From Methanomethylophilus sp963631655 (GTDB lineage Archaea > Thermoplasmatota > Thermoplasmata > Methanomassiliicoccales > Methanomethylophilaceae), in the NCBI GenBank assembly GCA_963631655.1, contig CAVGRR010000002.1:1-64000 (forward strand): 64,000 bases of DNA, read 5' to 3'. The translations under genes were made by a program, and so were the position numbers. The notes below the pieces were generated by a model that worked only from the letters and a program-made list of their open reading frames with translations, was not told the DNA's origin and ran no database searches. Below, piece by piece: positions 49,809 to 58,217 of the stretch; positions within the stretch are counted from its first letter, which is position 1, and each line of letters begins with the position of its first letter.

Positions 49809-51122
49809 TCACTCGGTCTTGCAGACTGCCCACTTGGGTTTCTGTATCGAGATCACGACGACAGCGATCGCCAGTGCGAACAGCACCAGACAGATCACCG
49901 CGGGAATCACGGCGTTGTCGTCCTTCGCCACTGCTCCGGAAACGTCGAGACCGATGGTCCCGCCCATACAATCGCCATCTTTTTGAGAAACCAGATACAG
50001 GTACACATAACCGGTCTTGTCAGGCTTGTAGGTGTACTCCGTCAGACTGTCGAGACGGTAGATGCTGGTGTCCACTGCAAGATAAACAGAATAGTCGCTT
50101 TCGGTGAATTTCGGCACGAATTTCAGTTCGTTTCCGTACTCGATATACATCTTGCAGACATTGTCGTTGCAGATCGTATATTCCGACTGACGCTCGGTGT
50201 ATATTCCCTCATACAGACGGTATTCCACATAGGTCTTGCCGGATTCCAGATACGTGCCGCTGGGCCATTCGGAGTAATACTTGTTCTTGGAGACATACTC
50301 ATCGTAGAACTCCTTCGCCTTATCACTGCCTTTGACAAAGAAGACCGCCTGACCTGTATAGTCGGTCTGCCCTCTGCCTTTTACCTCTTTGGTCACCCAG
50401 ACATTGTCTGAGGTCAGATCCACAGTGCCAGATACGTCGGATTTCTTCTGTGCGGCATTATCGGAGTAGTTTGTTATGTTCAAAGCGGTCTTGGCATCAG
50501 TGAAACCGGATGTCGACCAGGGGGCTATGACATAGTAATAACCGCCGACAGCAAGGGTCACCGTCTTGGCACTATATGAGTAAAGTTCGATCTTTCCTTC
50601 ACAGTAGACATCTAACTCGGGACAGAGATAGAGGGTGTTTGAGGAGTTCGCCTGCTTAATGTCGTGGGTCCCTGCAGAAAGATAGATCTTTTTGTCCTCA
50701 TTGTAAGAATACAGTTTGAGTTCATGGCCGTTGTACTCCGGCGCCGAAGAACCCTGACTATAGTAGGAGTAATAGACGTAATACTCCTGGCCATCGACCG
50801 GATCCGATACGAATCCGCTCCGATCGTTGTTGTAGAGACATTTGATGATCGCCTGTTCTCCTGCTTCTCTGTCGTCCCCCTCAAGGAACAAAAATCTCGC
50901 AGTAGACCTGTCATATGAGGACCAGGTATAGGTATACCCACTGTTCGGGTCCTCATACGCAATTTTAACGTCGCTGGCATAATAATGTCCTGCAAGAGAC
51001 ACCTCCACATTGCGGGCATCTGATCCGGACGAATCCTCTGATCCGAGGACACCCACGGCCACAAGTGCCACCAATGCCACGACCAGAGTGGCAATAGCGA
51101 TATTGTCCTTCATCTCCATCAC
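49809..51122 (-). CDS. Surface protein linked to an ABC exporter
   Basis: A 437-residue protein, not recognised. An N-terminal membrane helix (IAIATLVVALVALVAVGVLG) is followed by a Ser-rich spacer and an extracellular beta-rich domain with many Tyr residues (YYVYYSYYSQG and KYYSEW). A C-terminal helix (VIPAVICLVLFALAIAVVVISI) ends in a short basic tail. Several Cys residues (CLYNN, LYLCPELDVYC, ICNDNVC, DGDCMGG) could form disulfides. It overlaps the ABC permease stop by four bases, so it is likely a partner or cargo-related component of the exporter. Its function is unknown. Confidence 0.8.
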   Translation of the reverse strand: MMEMKDNIAIATLVVALVALVAVGVLGSEDSSGSDARNVEVSLAGHYYASDVKIAYEDPNSGYTYTWSSYDRSTARFLFLEGDDREAGEQAIIKCLYNNDRSGFVSDPVDGQEYYVYYSYYSQGSSAPEYNGHELKLYSYNEDKKIYLSAGTHDIKQANSSNTLYLCPELDVYCEGKIELYSYSAKTVTLAVGGYYYVIAPWSTSGFTDAKTALNITNYSDNAAQKKSDVSGTVDLTSDNVWVTKEVKGRGQTDYTGQAVFFVKGSDKAKEFYDEYVSKNKYYSEWPSGTYLESGKTYVEYRLYEGIYTERQSEYTICNDNVCKMYIEYGNELKFVPKFTESDYSVYLAVDTSIYRLDSLTEYTYKPDKTGYVYLYLVSQKDGDCMGGTIGLDVSGAVAKDDNAVIPAVICLVLFALAIAVVVISIQKPKWAVCKTE

Positions 51123-52147
51123 ATATCCCTCCTTTTGATCTTGTTATATCCGCCCGCAAGCGCACAGCACCCGAGCACGATGGCGAGGACCACCATACTG
51201 GATGTGCTGCCGTAAGCGAAAGGCATCATCATCATGTCACTCATGAATCCCGCAACAGACCCAGGCATCAGCGTGCAAAGGCTGGGGGACCCGAGGGTGT
51301 AGATCGAGATATCGGGCAGGAACACCGGGAGCGAATGTACGACCGCACTGAGGAAATCCACAAGCCCTTTCGGAAGATAGTCCGAAAGGTAGGGGACGAT
51401 GACCGCCACGATCGGCACCACGATAAACATCAGGATGAACGCCTTCATGGTCGAACTGCGTTTCGCCTTGGCACTCATTCCGTAAGTCAGGGCGCAGAAG
51501 AAGAAGCATCCGCACAGTGCCAGACCCAATGATTTCAGAATGGGCATCATGTATGTCTCCGCACCGGAGGTCTGCGAAAGCGAAATGAGGATCGCCACTC
51601 CGTAGGCACCCAGAACGGTTCCGAAGGAAAGGGTCAGACCTGCCAGGAACTTGCCAAAGTAGAACGCGGAACGCGGCATCGGAAGAGGTAATGACAGGTA
51701 AACGGTACGTTCCCTGTATTCGGAAGGAAGCATCGTACCGCAGAGCAGTGCCGAAAGGAACATGCTCATCAACGGCAGCAGGAGAAGGCAGATGCACATG
51801 CCCTGGTTAGTGATCCCGCTTCCGAAGATGGCGATCGCCTTCGCGTTGAACAGATACGCCATCACGGGGATCAGAATGATGAGGATCGGCAGCATGACGG
51901 CCACCTTGCTCTTGGAGAACCTCTTCATCTGCACCATGTAACAGGCCTTGTACTGAAGGAACAGGCTCGGAAGGTCGAACGGACCGCGGAGTTTCTCCGG
52001 ATCGACGGGGGTTCCCTGCACCAAAGGCGTGTCTTCGGGATATTCGAGGCCCGCAGATTCCGCCTCGGCGGATTCTACAGGAGTTTCCACTTCCTTCTTC
52101 TTTTTCTTGAAAGGAAGCAGGTCCTTGTCGAAAGAAGGCAGCTTCAT
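51119..52147 (-). CDS. ABC-2 type permease
   Basis: A 342-residue membrane subunit with a charged 95-residue cytoplasmic N-terminus, then about six transmembrane helices (starting at VAVMLPILIILIPVMAYLF). MLPSEYRERTVYLSLPLPMPRSAFYFGKFLAGL is the amphipathic ABC-2 coupling region. It lies between its ATPase and a surface protein, with 4-base overlaps on both sides. The transported substrate cannot be read from sequence. Confidence 0.9.
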   Translation of the reverse strand: MKLPSFDKDLLPFKKKKKEVETPVESAEAESAGLEYPEDTPLVQGTPVDPEKLRGPFDLPSLFLQYKACYMVQMKRFSKSKVAVMLPILIILIPVMAYLFNAKAIAIFGSGITNQGMCICLLLLPLMSMFLSALLCGTMLPSEYRERTVYLSLPLPMPRSAFYFGKFLAGLTLSFGTVLGAYGVAILISLSQTSGAETYMMPILKSLGLALCGCFFFCALTYGMSAKAKRSSTMKAFILMFIVVPIVAVIVPYLSDYLPKGLVDFLSAVVHSLPVFLPDISIYTLGSPSLCTLMPGSVAGFMSDMMMMPFAYGSTSSMVVLAIVLGCCALAGGYNKIKRRDM

Positions 52148-53112
52148 TTGATGTTCACCTCGTCTCCTGCGGTGAGCTGCATGTACAGCGATTCGAGATC
52201 GGCACCGGTCTCGTTCATGCAGAGCATCCTGAGCTTGTACGACTGAACAAGGTCGGCGATGTCCGCCTGCTGTTCATCGGTTCCGGTGAACTTGAAACGG
52301 ATGGACCTGGGACCCATACGGTCGATATCTGTCACACCGGCCATGGCCCCGAGGTCGGAACAGAACTGGGCGCCCATCTCTCCGATGGTGCGCAGTTCAA
52401 TAGAAACCTCTTTGGAATCCGCAGAGAGGTTGTGAAGAAGTTCCGAAACATTTCCTGAGATTATCTTCTTCCCGCGGTTGATCATGGTCATCGAGGTGCA
52501 CATCTCAGAAACCTCGCTGAGGATGTGGGTGCTGATGAGGAGGGTGAGTCCCCTGTTCTTCAGACCGTTGAGGATCGCCCTGATCTCGACCATACCCCTC
52601 GGATCCAATCCGGAGGTGGGCTCGTCGAGGATGATCACATCGGGATTCGGAAGAAGAGCGGCCGCAATGGCGACCCTCTGCCTCATACCCTTGGAGAACT
52701 GCCCGATCTTCTTGTTCCTCCATTCCCACATACGTACCTCGTCGAGGATCGCACGTGCGTTCTCTGCGATATCGTCCTTCTTCATCCCGTGCACGGCGCC
52801 GACATATGCCAGCATCTCACCGGGCGTGAAATCCGAATAACACTCGGGGGTCTCGATGACACACCCGACGTGTTTCATTGCTTCTCTGTGGTTTACGGCG
52901 TCGACCCCGTTGATAAACACATTTCCTGAGGTCGGACGCACAAGTCCTGTCATCGATTTGAGGGTGGTGGACTTTCCGGCACCGTTGGGTCCCAGAAGCC
53001 CCATGAACTCTCCCTTCCCTACAGCCATATCAAGGTGGTCGAGAGCAGTAAAACTCCCGTACTGTTTGGTAAGACTGCGGACGTCGATTACTGCATCACT
53101 GCTAGCGTCCAT
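52144..53112 (-). CDS. ABC exporter ATPase
   Basis: A 322-residue nucleotide-binding subunit. Walker A GPNGAGKSTTLK, Q-loop region CVIETPECYSDFTPGEML, signature FSKGMRQRVAIAAALL, Walker B VIILDEPTSGLDPRG and the H-loop STHILSEV are present. A C-terminal extension of about 90 residues (VSIELRTIGEMGAQFCSDLG and later) resembles the regulatory tail of DrrA/CcmA-type exporters. A TATA box about 25 bases upstream (near 53133-53144) supports the ATG at 53112 and a leaderless mRNA. Confidence 0.93.
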   Translation of the reverse strand: MDASSDAVIDVRSLTKQYGSFTALDHLDMAVGKGEFMGLLGPNGAGKSTTLKSMTGLVRPTSGNVFINGVDAVNHREAMKHVGCVIETPECYSDFTPGEMLAYVGAVHGMKKDDIAENARAILDEVRMWEWRNKKIGQFSKGMRQRVAIAAALLPNPDVIILDEPTSGLDPRGMVEIRAILNGLKNRGLTLLISTHILSEVSEMCTSMTMINRGKKIISGNVSELLHNLSADSKEVSIELRTIGEMGAQFCSDLGAMAGVTDIDRMGPRSIRFKFTGTDEQQADIADLVQSYKLRMLCMNETGADLESLYMQLTAGDEVNIK

Positions 53113-53422
53113 GCACGGGTGAAGCCCTCTGACTATATACTATGTCCGCAAAAATCGTAACGTCTACAAAAACATGCAATATTGTCCAACTTAACGGATA
53201 TTTGACAGAAGAACACGGATCCGCCGCAAAGGTAACCTCAAAAAAACGCCCGAAATATTATAAGGATCTGCAGAAACTACGGAAATCGCAGATTCTTTTC
53301 GAATGTTCACTGCTTTTCTGCAACTATCGAAGACAGTATTTGGCGGACCTCCGGTTTTTCCAAGTTACAAAACATGCGGTGGAAATGAATGTCGTTTATA
53401 TACGACGAGCATAGACACATTC
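53113..53422. other. Intergenic region without a recognised gene
   Basis: Of these 310 bases, the first 35 hold the minus-strand TATA box of the ABC unit, and the last 30 hold the plus-strand TATA box of a miniprotein gene. A further TATA-like AATATTATAAGG lies near 53256. The rest is AT-rich with no convincing gene or RNA. Confidence 0.5.
53395..53402 (+). promoter_or_regulatory. TATA box for the 32-residue protein
   Basis: TTTATATA is centred 25 bases before the ATG at 53423, the leaderless spacing seen elsewhere in the window. Confidence 0.65.
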
Positions 53423-53521
53423 ATGGGCAAACACGCTAAAGAGCGCCGTGCTGCTGCTCAGTCGAAGAACGCCAACGCAGGCGCAGAAGCGACTGGCAAA
53501 CAGGCTGCGAAAAAGAACTAA
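53423..53521 (+). CDS. 32-residue basic miniprotein
   Basis: A tiny soluble protein rich in Ala, Lys and Asn (starts MGKHAKERRAAAQSKN, ends KQAAKKN). There is no fold signature; it may bind nucleic acid or ribosomes. Support comes from a TATA box at exactly leaderless distance and from a good terminator (53556-53591) after the stop, which makes it an isolated one-gene unit. Confidence 0.65.
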   Translation: MGKHAKERRAAAQSKNANAGAEATGKQAAKKN

Positions 53522-53555
53522 GCGACGAACCTACATCCGTTTGCTCTAAACCTTT

Positions 53556-53591
53556 CCTGTCCGATCCGCAAAGGTCGGGCAGGCATTTTTT
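53556..53591 (+). terminator. Terminator of the miniprotein gene
   Basis: CCTGTCCGA and TCGGGCAGG form a 9-bp stem (one G-T pair) with a 10-base loop, followed by CATTTTTTA. Confidence 0.75.
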
Positions 53592-53648
53592 ACTCCCACT
53601 CAACAATCATAAACGATGATGGCATTCCTCTGTCGCAGAAGGATGCCT

Positions 53649-54200
53649 ATGAGTGGACACACCGAGAACCCTCTTGAAAAACTGATGGCAGGCAACAGAC
53701 GCTACCTCGAAAGGGGTTCATGCGGAGATATGTCCGAGGCCCGCAGGCTGGAGACCGAGAACAGACAGCGCCCGTACGCGGTCATTGTCACATGTTCAGA
53801 TTCGAGGGTCATCCCCGAAGCGATATTCTCGGCAGGTATCGGAGATCTTTTCGTGATTCGTACCGCAGGCAACACGGTGGACGACACCACGCTCGGTTGC
53901 ATCGAATACGCCATGGAGCACCTCAAATGTCATTTCGTGATGGTGCTGGGACATACCCACTGCGGAGCCGTCGCGGCAACCCTCGAGAACGAGCACGGCA
54001 GGTATTCAGGAACCTTCACCAGGAAGATCGCCTCCGCCATCGGAAATGAATCGGACCCCATCGCGGCATGCAAGATCAACATCCTTAACAGTGTCTCGGA
54101 ACTCGACCAGTGTTTCTCGAACATCTCCGATCTTGTGTGCGTGGGTGCATTGTACGATATCCGTACCGGAAAGGTCGAGCTGGTAGAGCCGGCGATTTAA
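53649..54200 (+). CDS. Beta-class carbonic anhydrase
   Basis: A 183-residue zinc enzyme interconverting CO2 and bicarbonate. The zinc motif CSDSRV (Cys plus the Asp-Arg dyad) and HTHCGAV (His and second Cys) are intact, as is the GDLFVIRTAGN strand and the late LVCVGALYDIRTGKVEL. AAGGAT lies seven bases before ATG 53649, so I prefer it to the in-frame ATG codons at 53616 and 53643. Confidence 0.93.
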   Translation: MSGHTENPLEKLMAGNRRYLERGSCGDMSEARRLETENRQRPYAVIVTCSDSRVIPEAIFSAGIGDLFVIRTAGNTVDDTTLGCIEYAMEHLKCHFVMVLGHTHCGAVAATLENEHGRYSGTFTRKIASAIGNESDPIAACKINILNSVSELDQCFSNISDLVCVGALYDIRTGKVELVEPAI

Positions 54201-54283
54201 GGTTGTTATTGATTTAAGCTAGGCTAAACTTTATTTATAAATTTAATTATTCCTAAATATCCAATAGGATCGGAGGAATAGTT

Positions 54284-54703
54284 ATCCAGAAAGCAATCGT
54301 TTATTCTAGCACGACCGGGAACACCGAAATGATGGCAGAGGCCATCAAAGAAGGTGCCGAATCCGCAGGCGCATCCGTGATCTATGCAACAGGCGACACA
54401 GCCGACGCGGACGCGGTCCTTTCAAGCGACGTTCTCATCCTCGGCAGCCCCGCAATGGGCGACGAGGTCCTCGACGACCCCATGGAGGACTTCTTCACCT
54501 CCATCGAAGGAAAGATCGCCGGAAAGAAGATCGCCATCTTCGGTTCCTATGACTGGGGAGACGGACAGTGGCTCCGCGACTGGGCGGACCGCATCACTTC
54601 CGCCGGCGCCACCTGCATCAACGGAGAGGGACTCATGGTCAACCTCGCCCCCGATGCCGCAGGTCTTGAGCTCTGCCGCGAACTCGGCAGGACCGCTCAG
54701 TGA
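54284..54703 (+). CDS. Flavodoxin with an apparent ATC start
   Basis: A 139-residue FMN electron carrier. The phosphate loop YSSTTGNTEMMAEAI is at residues 6-20, LILGSPAMGDEVLDDPMEDFF follows, and FGSYDWGDGQWLRDWADR is the second FMN loop. The first ATG in frame (54329) would remove the loop. Upstream, the frame reads QKAIVYSSTTGN and has no ATG, GTG or TTG. A perfect GGAGG (54272-54276) is followed seven bases later by ATC (54284), which I take as the start. A TATA-like TTTATTTATAAATTT (near 54231) gives a short leader. Confidence 0.88.
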   Translation: MQKAIVYSSTTGNTEMMAEAIKEGAESAGASVIYATGDTADADAVLSSDVLILGSPAMGDEVLDDPMEDFFTSIEGKIAGKKIAIFGSYDWGDGQWLRDWADRITSAGATCINGEGLMVNLAPDAAGLELCRELGRTAQ

Positions 54704-54711
54704 AACATTCG

Positions 54712-54725
54712 GGCCTCCGGGCCCT
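54712..54725 (+). terminator. Small hairpin after the flavodoxin gene
   Basis: GGGCC and GGCCC pair around a 4-base loop shortly after the stop and are followed, after TGCCTCCC, by TTTT. Confidence 0.5.
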
Positions 54726-54775
54726 GCCTCCCTTTTGAAAACGGTTATAACCCACGTAACCATCCGTGCTAATCA

Positions 54776-55873
54776 ATGACACAGTACACCGTCGGATTTC
54801 TCGGACTGGGACTCATCGGAGGTTCCATCGCGCGTGCTCTGAAAGAGAGGGTCCCCGAGACCAAGATCATCGCATTCGATCCCGACAAGGATTCACTGTC
54901 CCAGGCATATAAGGACGGTGTCGTAGATGTCGTGTCATCAGGCATCGATTCGCAGTTCTCCGCCTGCGATTTCATCTTCCTCTGTGCCGGAGTGGAAGCC
55001 AACGCAGCAAATGCAGGAGCGGTCGCCCCATTCCTAGGAGAAAAAACGATCCTCACCGACATCGGCAGCGTCAAATCCCCCATCCATCAGAAGATCAGGG
55101 ATCTGGGTCTTGAGAAGAGATTCGTCGGCGGACACCCGATGGCGGGAAGTGAACGCAGCGGATACGCCAATTCCAAATCGAAACTGCTGGAGAACGCATA
55201 CTACATCATCACCCGCACGGAATCAAACACTCCGGAACAGATCTCCGCCTACCGCGGTCTGGTCTCGTCCATGGGGGCCATCCCGATAGACATGTCCCCC
55301 GACCGCCACGACTTCATCACCGCAGCAGTGAGCCATGTCCCGCATGTAATTTCAGCATCATTGGTGAACCTCGTCAGGGAAAAAGACGGTCCGAACGAAG
55401 AAATGAAGATGATCGCCGCGGGAGGATTCAAGGACATCACGAGGATCTCCTCCTCTTCCGCGGACATGTGGAAACAGATCTGCCTCACCAATTCCGAGAA
55501 CATCTGTTCGCTCCTGGATGATTACATCGGTCTTCTCAACGACATGAAGAAATCGATCGTCGCACATGACCCAGACGGCCTTTTCGGTCAGTTCGATTCC
55601 GCCAGAAGATACAGGGAATCGTTCATCGACACGTCGAGCGGACCCATCAAGACCGCCAATGCGATCCACATCGAGATTCCCGACGAACCCGGAGCTTTGG
55701 CCATTGTCACGACCATTCTCGCTTCCAACAGGATCAACATCAAGAACGTCGGCATCATCCACAACCGCGAGTTCGAGACCGGTTCCCTACGTGTGGAACT
55801 CCACGACGAAAACGAGGTCAGACGCGCCGCAAAGGTCCTTGAGCAGCACGGATACCAGGTCAACATTGGCTGA
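54776..55873 (+). CDS. tyrA: Prephenate dehydrogenase with ACT domain
   Basis: A 365-residue enzyme of tyrosine synthesis. The NAD fold GFLGLGLIGGSIARALKE is at residues 7-24; DIGSVKSPI, GGHPMAGSERSGY and AAVSHVPHVISASL are TyrA motifs with the catalytic Ser and His. An ACT domain (about 290-365: IHIEIPDEPGALAIVTTILASNRINIKNVGI) should bind tyrosine or phenylalanine for feedback. A GGTTATAACC element 25 bases upstream suggests a leaderless transcript. Confidence 0.95.
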   Translation: MTQYTVGFLGLGLIGGSIARALKERVPETKIIAFDPDKDSLSQAYKDGVVDVVSSGIDSQFSACDFIFLCAGVEANAANAGAVAPFLGEKTILTDIGSVKSPIHQKIRDLGLEKRFVGGHPMAGSERSGYANSKSKLLENAYYIITRTESNTPEQISAYRGLVSSMGAIPIDMSPDRHDFITAAVSHVPHVISASLVNLVREKDGPNEEMKMIAAGGFKDITRISSSSADMWKQICLTNSENICSLLDDYIGLLNDMKKSIVAHDPDGLFGQFDSARRYRESFIDTSSGPIKTANAIHIEIPDEPGALAIVTTILASNRINIKNVGIIHNREFETGSLRVELHDENEVRRAAKVLEQHGYQVNIG

Positions 55874-55904
55874 TATCCAAATACCTGCAGCATAATGTCC
55901 CAGT

Positions 55905-56408
55905 ATGCAGAAGATTGATCTCTCTGAATTGGGAAAATACGTGGACGCCGTCAACGACATCCAGACCGAATGGATGCTTGTGACCGCTCAGGCGGACGGA
56001 AAAGTGAACACCCTCCTCGCCAGCTGGGGTGCCCTCGGCAGCCTCTGGGGAAGGAAATCCGCATTCATCTTCATAAGACCCAGCAGATACACCAACGAAT
56101 TCATCGAGGAGAGCAACCGCTTCACCTTGACCTTCTTCGACGGCCACAAGACCGAACTGAGCTACCTCGGCAGCCACTCCGGACGCGACGAACCCGACAA
56201 GATCAAGACCGCAGGCCTCACCTCCATCGAAGTGAACGGTCAGCCCACCTTCAAGGAAGGAAGACTCGTCCTCATCTGCAGGAACATGTACGCCGCACCC
56301 ATCGTCAGGGAGCACTTCATCGAGAAGAACATCGATGACGAGAAGAATCCCGACGGAAACCGCTCGATAATGTATATCGGCGAGATTGAAGAAGGATATC
56401 TGCTCTGA
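55905..56408 (+). CDS. Flavin reductase-like FMN-binding protein
   Basis: A 167-residue split-barrel flavoprotein of the flavin reductase/FlaRed family. MLVTAQADGKVNTLLASWGALGSLWGRKSAFIFIRPSRYTNEFIEESNRFTLTFF is the typical barrel core with the FMN-contact Ser/Thr region. It lies 31 bases after tyrA but after a TGTCCCAG octamer; it may be transcribed with tyrA. The physiological electron acceptor is unknown. Confidence 0.9.
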   Translation: MQKIDLSELGKYVDAVNDIQTEWMLVTAQADGKVNTLLASWGALGSLWGRKSAFIFIRPSRYTNEFIEESNRFTLTFFDGHKTELSYLGSHSGRDEPDKIKTAGLTSIEVNGQPTFKEGRLVLICRNMYAAPIVREHFIEKNIDDEKNPDGNRSIMYIGEIEEGYLL

Positions 56409-56411
56409 ATT

Positions 56412-56431
56412 CAGACCGGGCAACCGGTCTG
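56412..56431. terminator. Tetraloop terminator between convergent genes
   Basis: CAGACCGG and CCGGTCTG form a perfect 8-bp stem with a GCAA tetraloop. A weaker stem (CAGAG / CTCTG) follows. It can stop transcription from both sides. Confidence 0.75.
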
Positions 56432-56467
56432 ATCAGAGAAACACTCTGAAGATCAGAGATTGGAAGT

Positions 56468-56575
56468 TTAGTTCGACGCAGGTCCGATGAGCCAGGAAAC
56501 GACCATGACCAATGCGACGGCGACGACCATAATGGTCGCGATCTTTGCGTTTGTGGAAAGTTTGAGTTTCTCCAT
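56468..56575 (-). CDS. 35-residue single-helix membrane miniprotein
   Basis: Reads MEKLKLSTNAKIA, then a strong transmembrane helix (TIMVVAVALVMVVSWLIG) and ends PASN. Likely a membrane-inserted regulatory or stabilising peptide of unknown role. A TATA-like CTTTAATAC (56622-56632) and a compact inverted repeat in the leader precede it, which supports expression. Confidence 0.6.
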   Translation of the reverse strand: MEKLKLSTNAKIATIMVVAVALVMVVSWLIGPASN

Positions 56576-56584
56576 TTCGAACAC

Positions 56585-56599
56585 CTGGCACTGAATGCC
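56585..56599 (-). promoter_or_regulatory. Leader inverted repeat before the membrane miniprotein
   Basis: TGGCA and TGCCA flank a 5-base spacer, ten bases before the ATG at 56575. It could be an mRNA hairpin that blocks the start region or a protein-binding site. Confidence 0.4.
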
Positions 56600-56711
56600 A
56601 CTGATTGTTAAACACCAATCCTGTATTAAAGAGATTTGTAAACTCAGCCACATCTCCCAAACCATTTCCCGCCCCATTCCCGTTAAATAGTCAGTTACCG
56701 ATTGGCACGGC

Positions 56712-57191
56712 ATGACCAATGTCATTCTTCACACGAACATGGGAGATATCACCATCAAAATGCATGAGGATATGCCCATCACCACCGGAAATTTCGTAAA
56801 ACTCGCGAAATCCGGATTCTACGACGGAACCATCTTCCACAGGGTCATCTGCGACTTCATGATCCAGGGTGGCGACCCCACCGGTACCGGTATGGGCGGA
56901 CCCGGGTACACCATCGATGATGAATTCGGCAAAGGCCACTCCAACCAGCCCGGTTTCGTTTCCATGGCCAACACCGGCCGTCCCCACTCCGGAGGAAGCC
57001 AGTTCTTCATCAACACCAACGACAACGGATATCTCGACAAAGAGAACCCCAGCACCCCCTACGCACACCCCGTCTTCGGAGAGGTCATCGAGGGAATGGA
57101 CATCGTCGACAAGATCCAGCACGTCACCACCGACCCCAACGACAAGCCCCTCAAGGACGTCGTCATCGTCAAGGCCGAGGTCGTCGAGTGA
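56712..57191 (+). CDS. Cyclophilin-type peptidyl-prolyl isomerase
   Basis: A 159-residue cytoplasmic cyclophilin. Active-site motifs FHRVICDFMIQGGDPTGTGMGGPGYTIDDEF (catalytic Arg, Phe, Gln), FVSMANTGRPHSGGSQFFINTND and HPVFGEVIEGMDIVDKI are intact. No signal sequence. A hairpin (57198-57219) follows and separates it from the convergent gene. Confidence 0.96.
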   Translation: MTNVILHTNMGDITIKMHEDMPITTGNFVKLAKSGFYDGTIFHRVICDFMIQGGDPTGTGMGGPGYTIDDEFGKGHSNQPGFVSMANTGRPHSGGSQFFINTNDNGYLDKENPSTPYAHPVFGEVIEGMDIVDKIQHVTTDPNDKPLKDVVIVKAEVVE

Positions 57192-57197
57192 TCCCAT

Positions 57198-57219
57198 CCG
57201 GGGGCATAACCGCCCCTGG
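57198..57219. terminator. Hairpin between cyclophilin and DUF4491 genes
   Basis: CCGGGGGC and GCCCCTGG form an 8-bp stem (one mismatch) with a 6-base loop. No strong T run on the plus strand; AAATG follows on the other side. Confidence 0.5.
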
Positions 57220-57227
57220 AACCAAAC

Positions 57228-57527
57228 TCATTTCTTACGTTTCGGATTCTCTGGGAACCAGCCTTTTTTCACACGTTCTTCCTGTTCGAACAGTTCTTTG
57301 ATGGTCCAGATACAGGTGATGCCGAACACCGCCACCAGCACACCGACCGTGATATCTTCAATGAACAGAGATGCTACGACCGAAATGACACCGATTACCG
57401 CGAACAGAGGCCATATCCTCTTTCCGAAATGATATTCGCCTTTGATTACCACGACGTGGAACACACCGATCAGCAGGAATGCCACGACACCGACCAGGAG
57501 TCCGCTGAAATACATACTATCGGTCAA
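57228..57527 (-). CDS. DUF4491 family membrane protein
   Basis: A 99-residue protein with three membrane helices. FSGLLVGVVAFLLIGVFHVVVIKGEYHFGKRIWPLF and FGITCIWTIKELFEQEERVKKGWFPENPKRKK match the DUF4491 pattern, including the FEQ-ERV-KGWFP-NP end. The function is not known. The family is common in gut Bacteroidetes and Firmicutes, so its presence in an archaeon may reflect transfer within the gut; that is inference. Confidence 0.85.
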   Translation of the reverse strand: MTDSMYFSGLLVGVVAFLLIGVFHVVVIKGEYHFGKRIWPLFAVIGVISVVASLFIEDITVGVLVAVFGITCIWTIKELFEQEERVKKGWFPENPKRKK

Positions 57528-57557
57528 ACCGGGATATGATAAAAGAACTACTGGAGT

Positions 57558-58217
57558 TCAGTGTTCCTCATCGCCCATTTTCTCTCTGAGGAACGACTGC
57601 AGGAAAGGATGTAGTTCAATGGAATCGATGAACTCTTCGATCGACCTGTTCCTCATGTAAAGATACATTCCCACGGAACATATCATGGAACCGAGGGTGT
57701 TGCAGATCATGTCCCTCACGGTGTCCCAGGGGCAGTACTGCATCTGCGTCCCGTAGGCGAGATCGATGAGGTACTCGAACTCCTCCCAAATAATCCCGAA
57801 GGACATCATGATCAGCAGCGTCAGCACAGAACAGAACTTCTGGGTCATATGAATGTCCGAGTTGTATCTCTGAAGTGTGAACAGGGTGAGGATCACGCAT
57901 GCGCTCACCACGATCGATGAGAATGTGTGGGTGACGTTGTCGTAGATCTGGATGAAATCGTAGGCGAAGAACAGCACGCCCGTAGCATGCAGGAATATCG
58001 CAAGGTGGATGAGGACCAGGAATCCTATCGGAAGTTTCAGCACCCTGAAACGGTAGAACAGATACGGGACGAAACAGAACGCCGCGCAGAACAGACAGGT
58101 GTTGAGCTCATACCCGGCGATGAGATCCTCGCTAAGCGAGATGTAACACATGACCAGCAGCAGAACGGCCCAGAATGCACTCATGATCAGGGCCTGCCGT
58201 TGTTTATCCAGATTCAC
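57558..58217 (-). CDS. DUF2238/YjdF-like membrane protein
   Basis: A 219-residue protein with about six membrane helices. YDNVTHTFSSIVVSACVI, SFGIIWEEFEYLID and the late PWDTVRDMICNTLGSMI match the HF/WEI-E/DT-D-GS pattern of the DUF2238 (YjdF) family. No known function. Its start overlaps the stop of the next upstream membrane protein by four bases. Confidence 0.8.
   Translation of the reverse strand: MNLDKQRQALIMSAFWAVLLLVMCYISLSEDLIAGYELNTCLFCAAFCFVPYLFYRFRVLKLPIGFLVLIHLAIFLHATGVLFFAYDFIQIYDNVTHTFSSIVVSACVILTLFTLQRYNSDIHMTQKFCSVLTLLIMMSFGIIWEEFEYLIDLAYGTQMQYCPWDTVRDMICNTLGSMICSVGMYLYMRNRSIEEFIDSIELHPFLQSFLREKMGDEEH

Noticed and set aside
53142..53414. Possible 90-residue protein upstream of the miniprotein
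   Set aside because: It starts inside the promoter of the divergent ABC unit, has no ribosome site or family-like motif, and ends over another TATA box.
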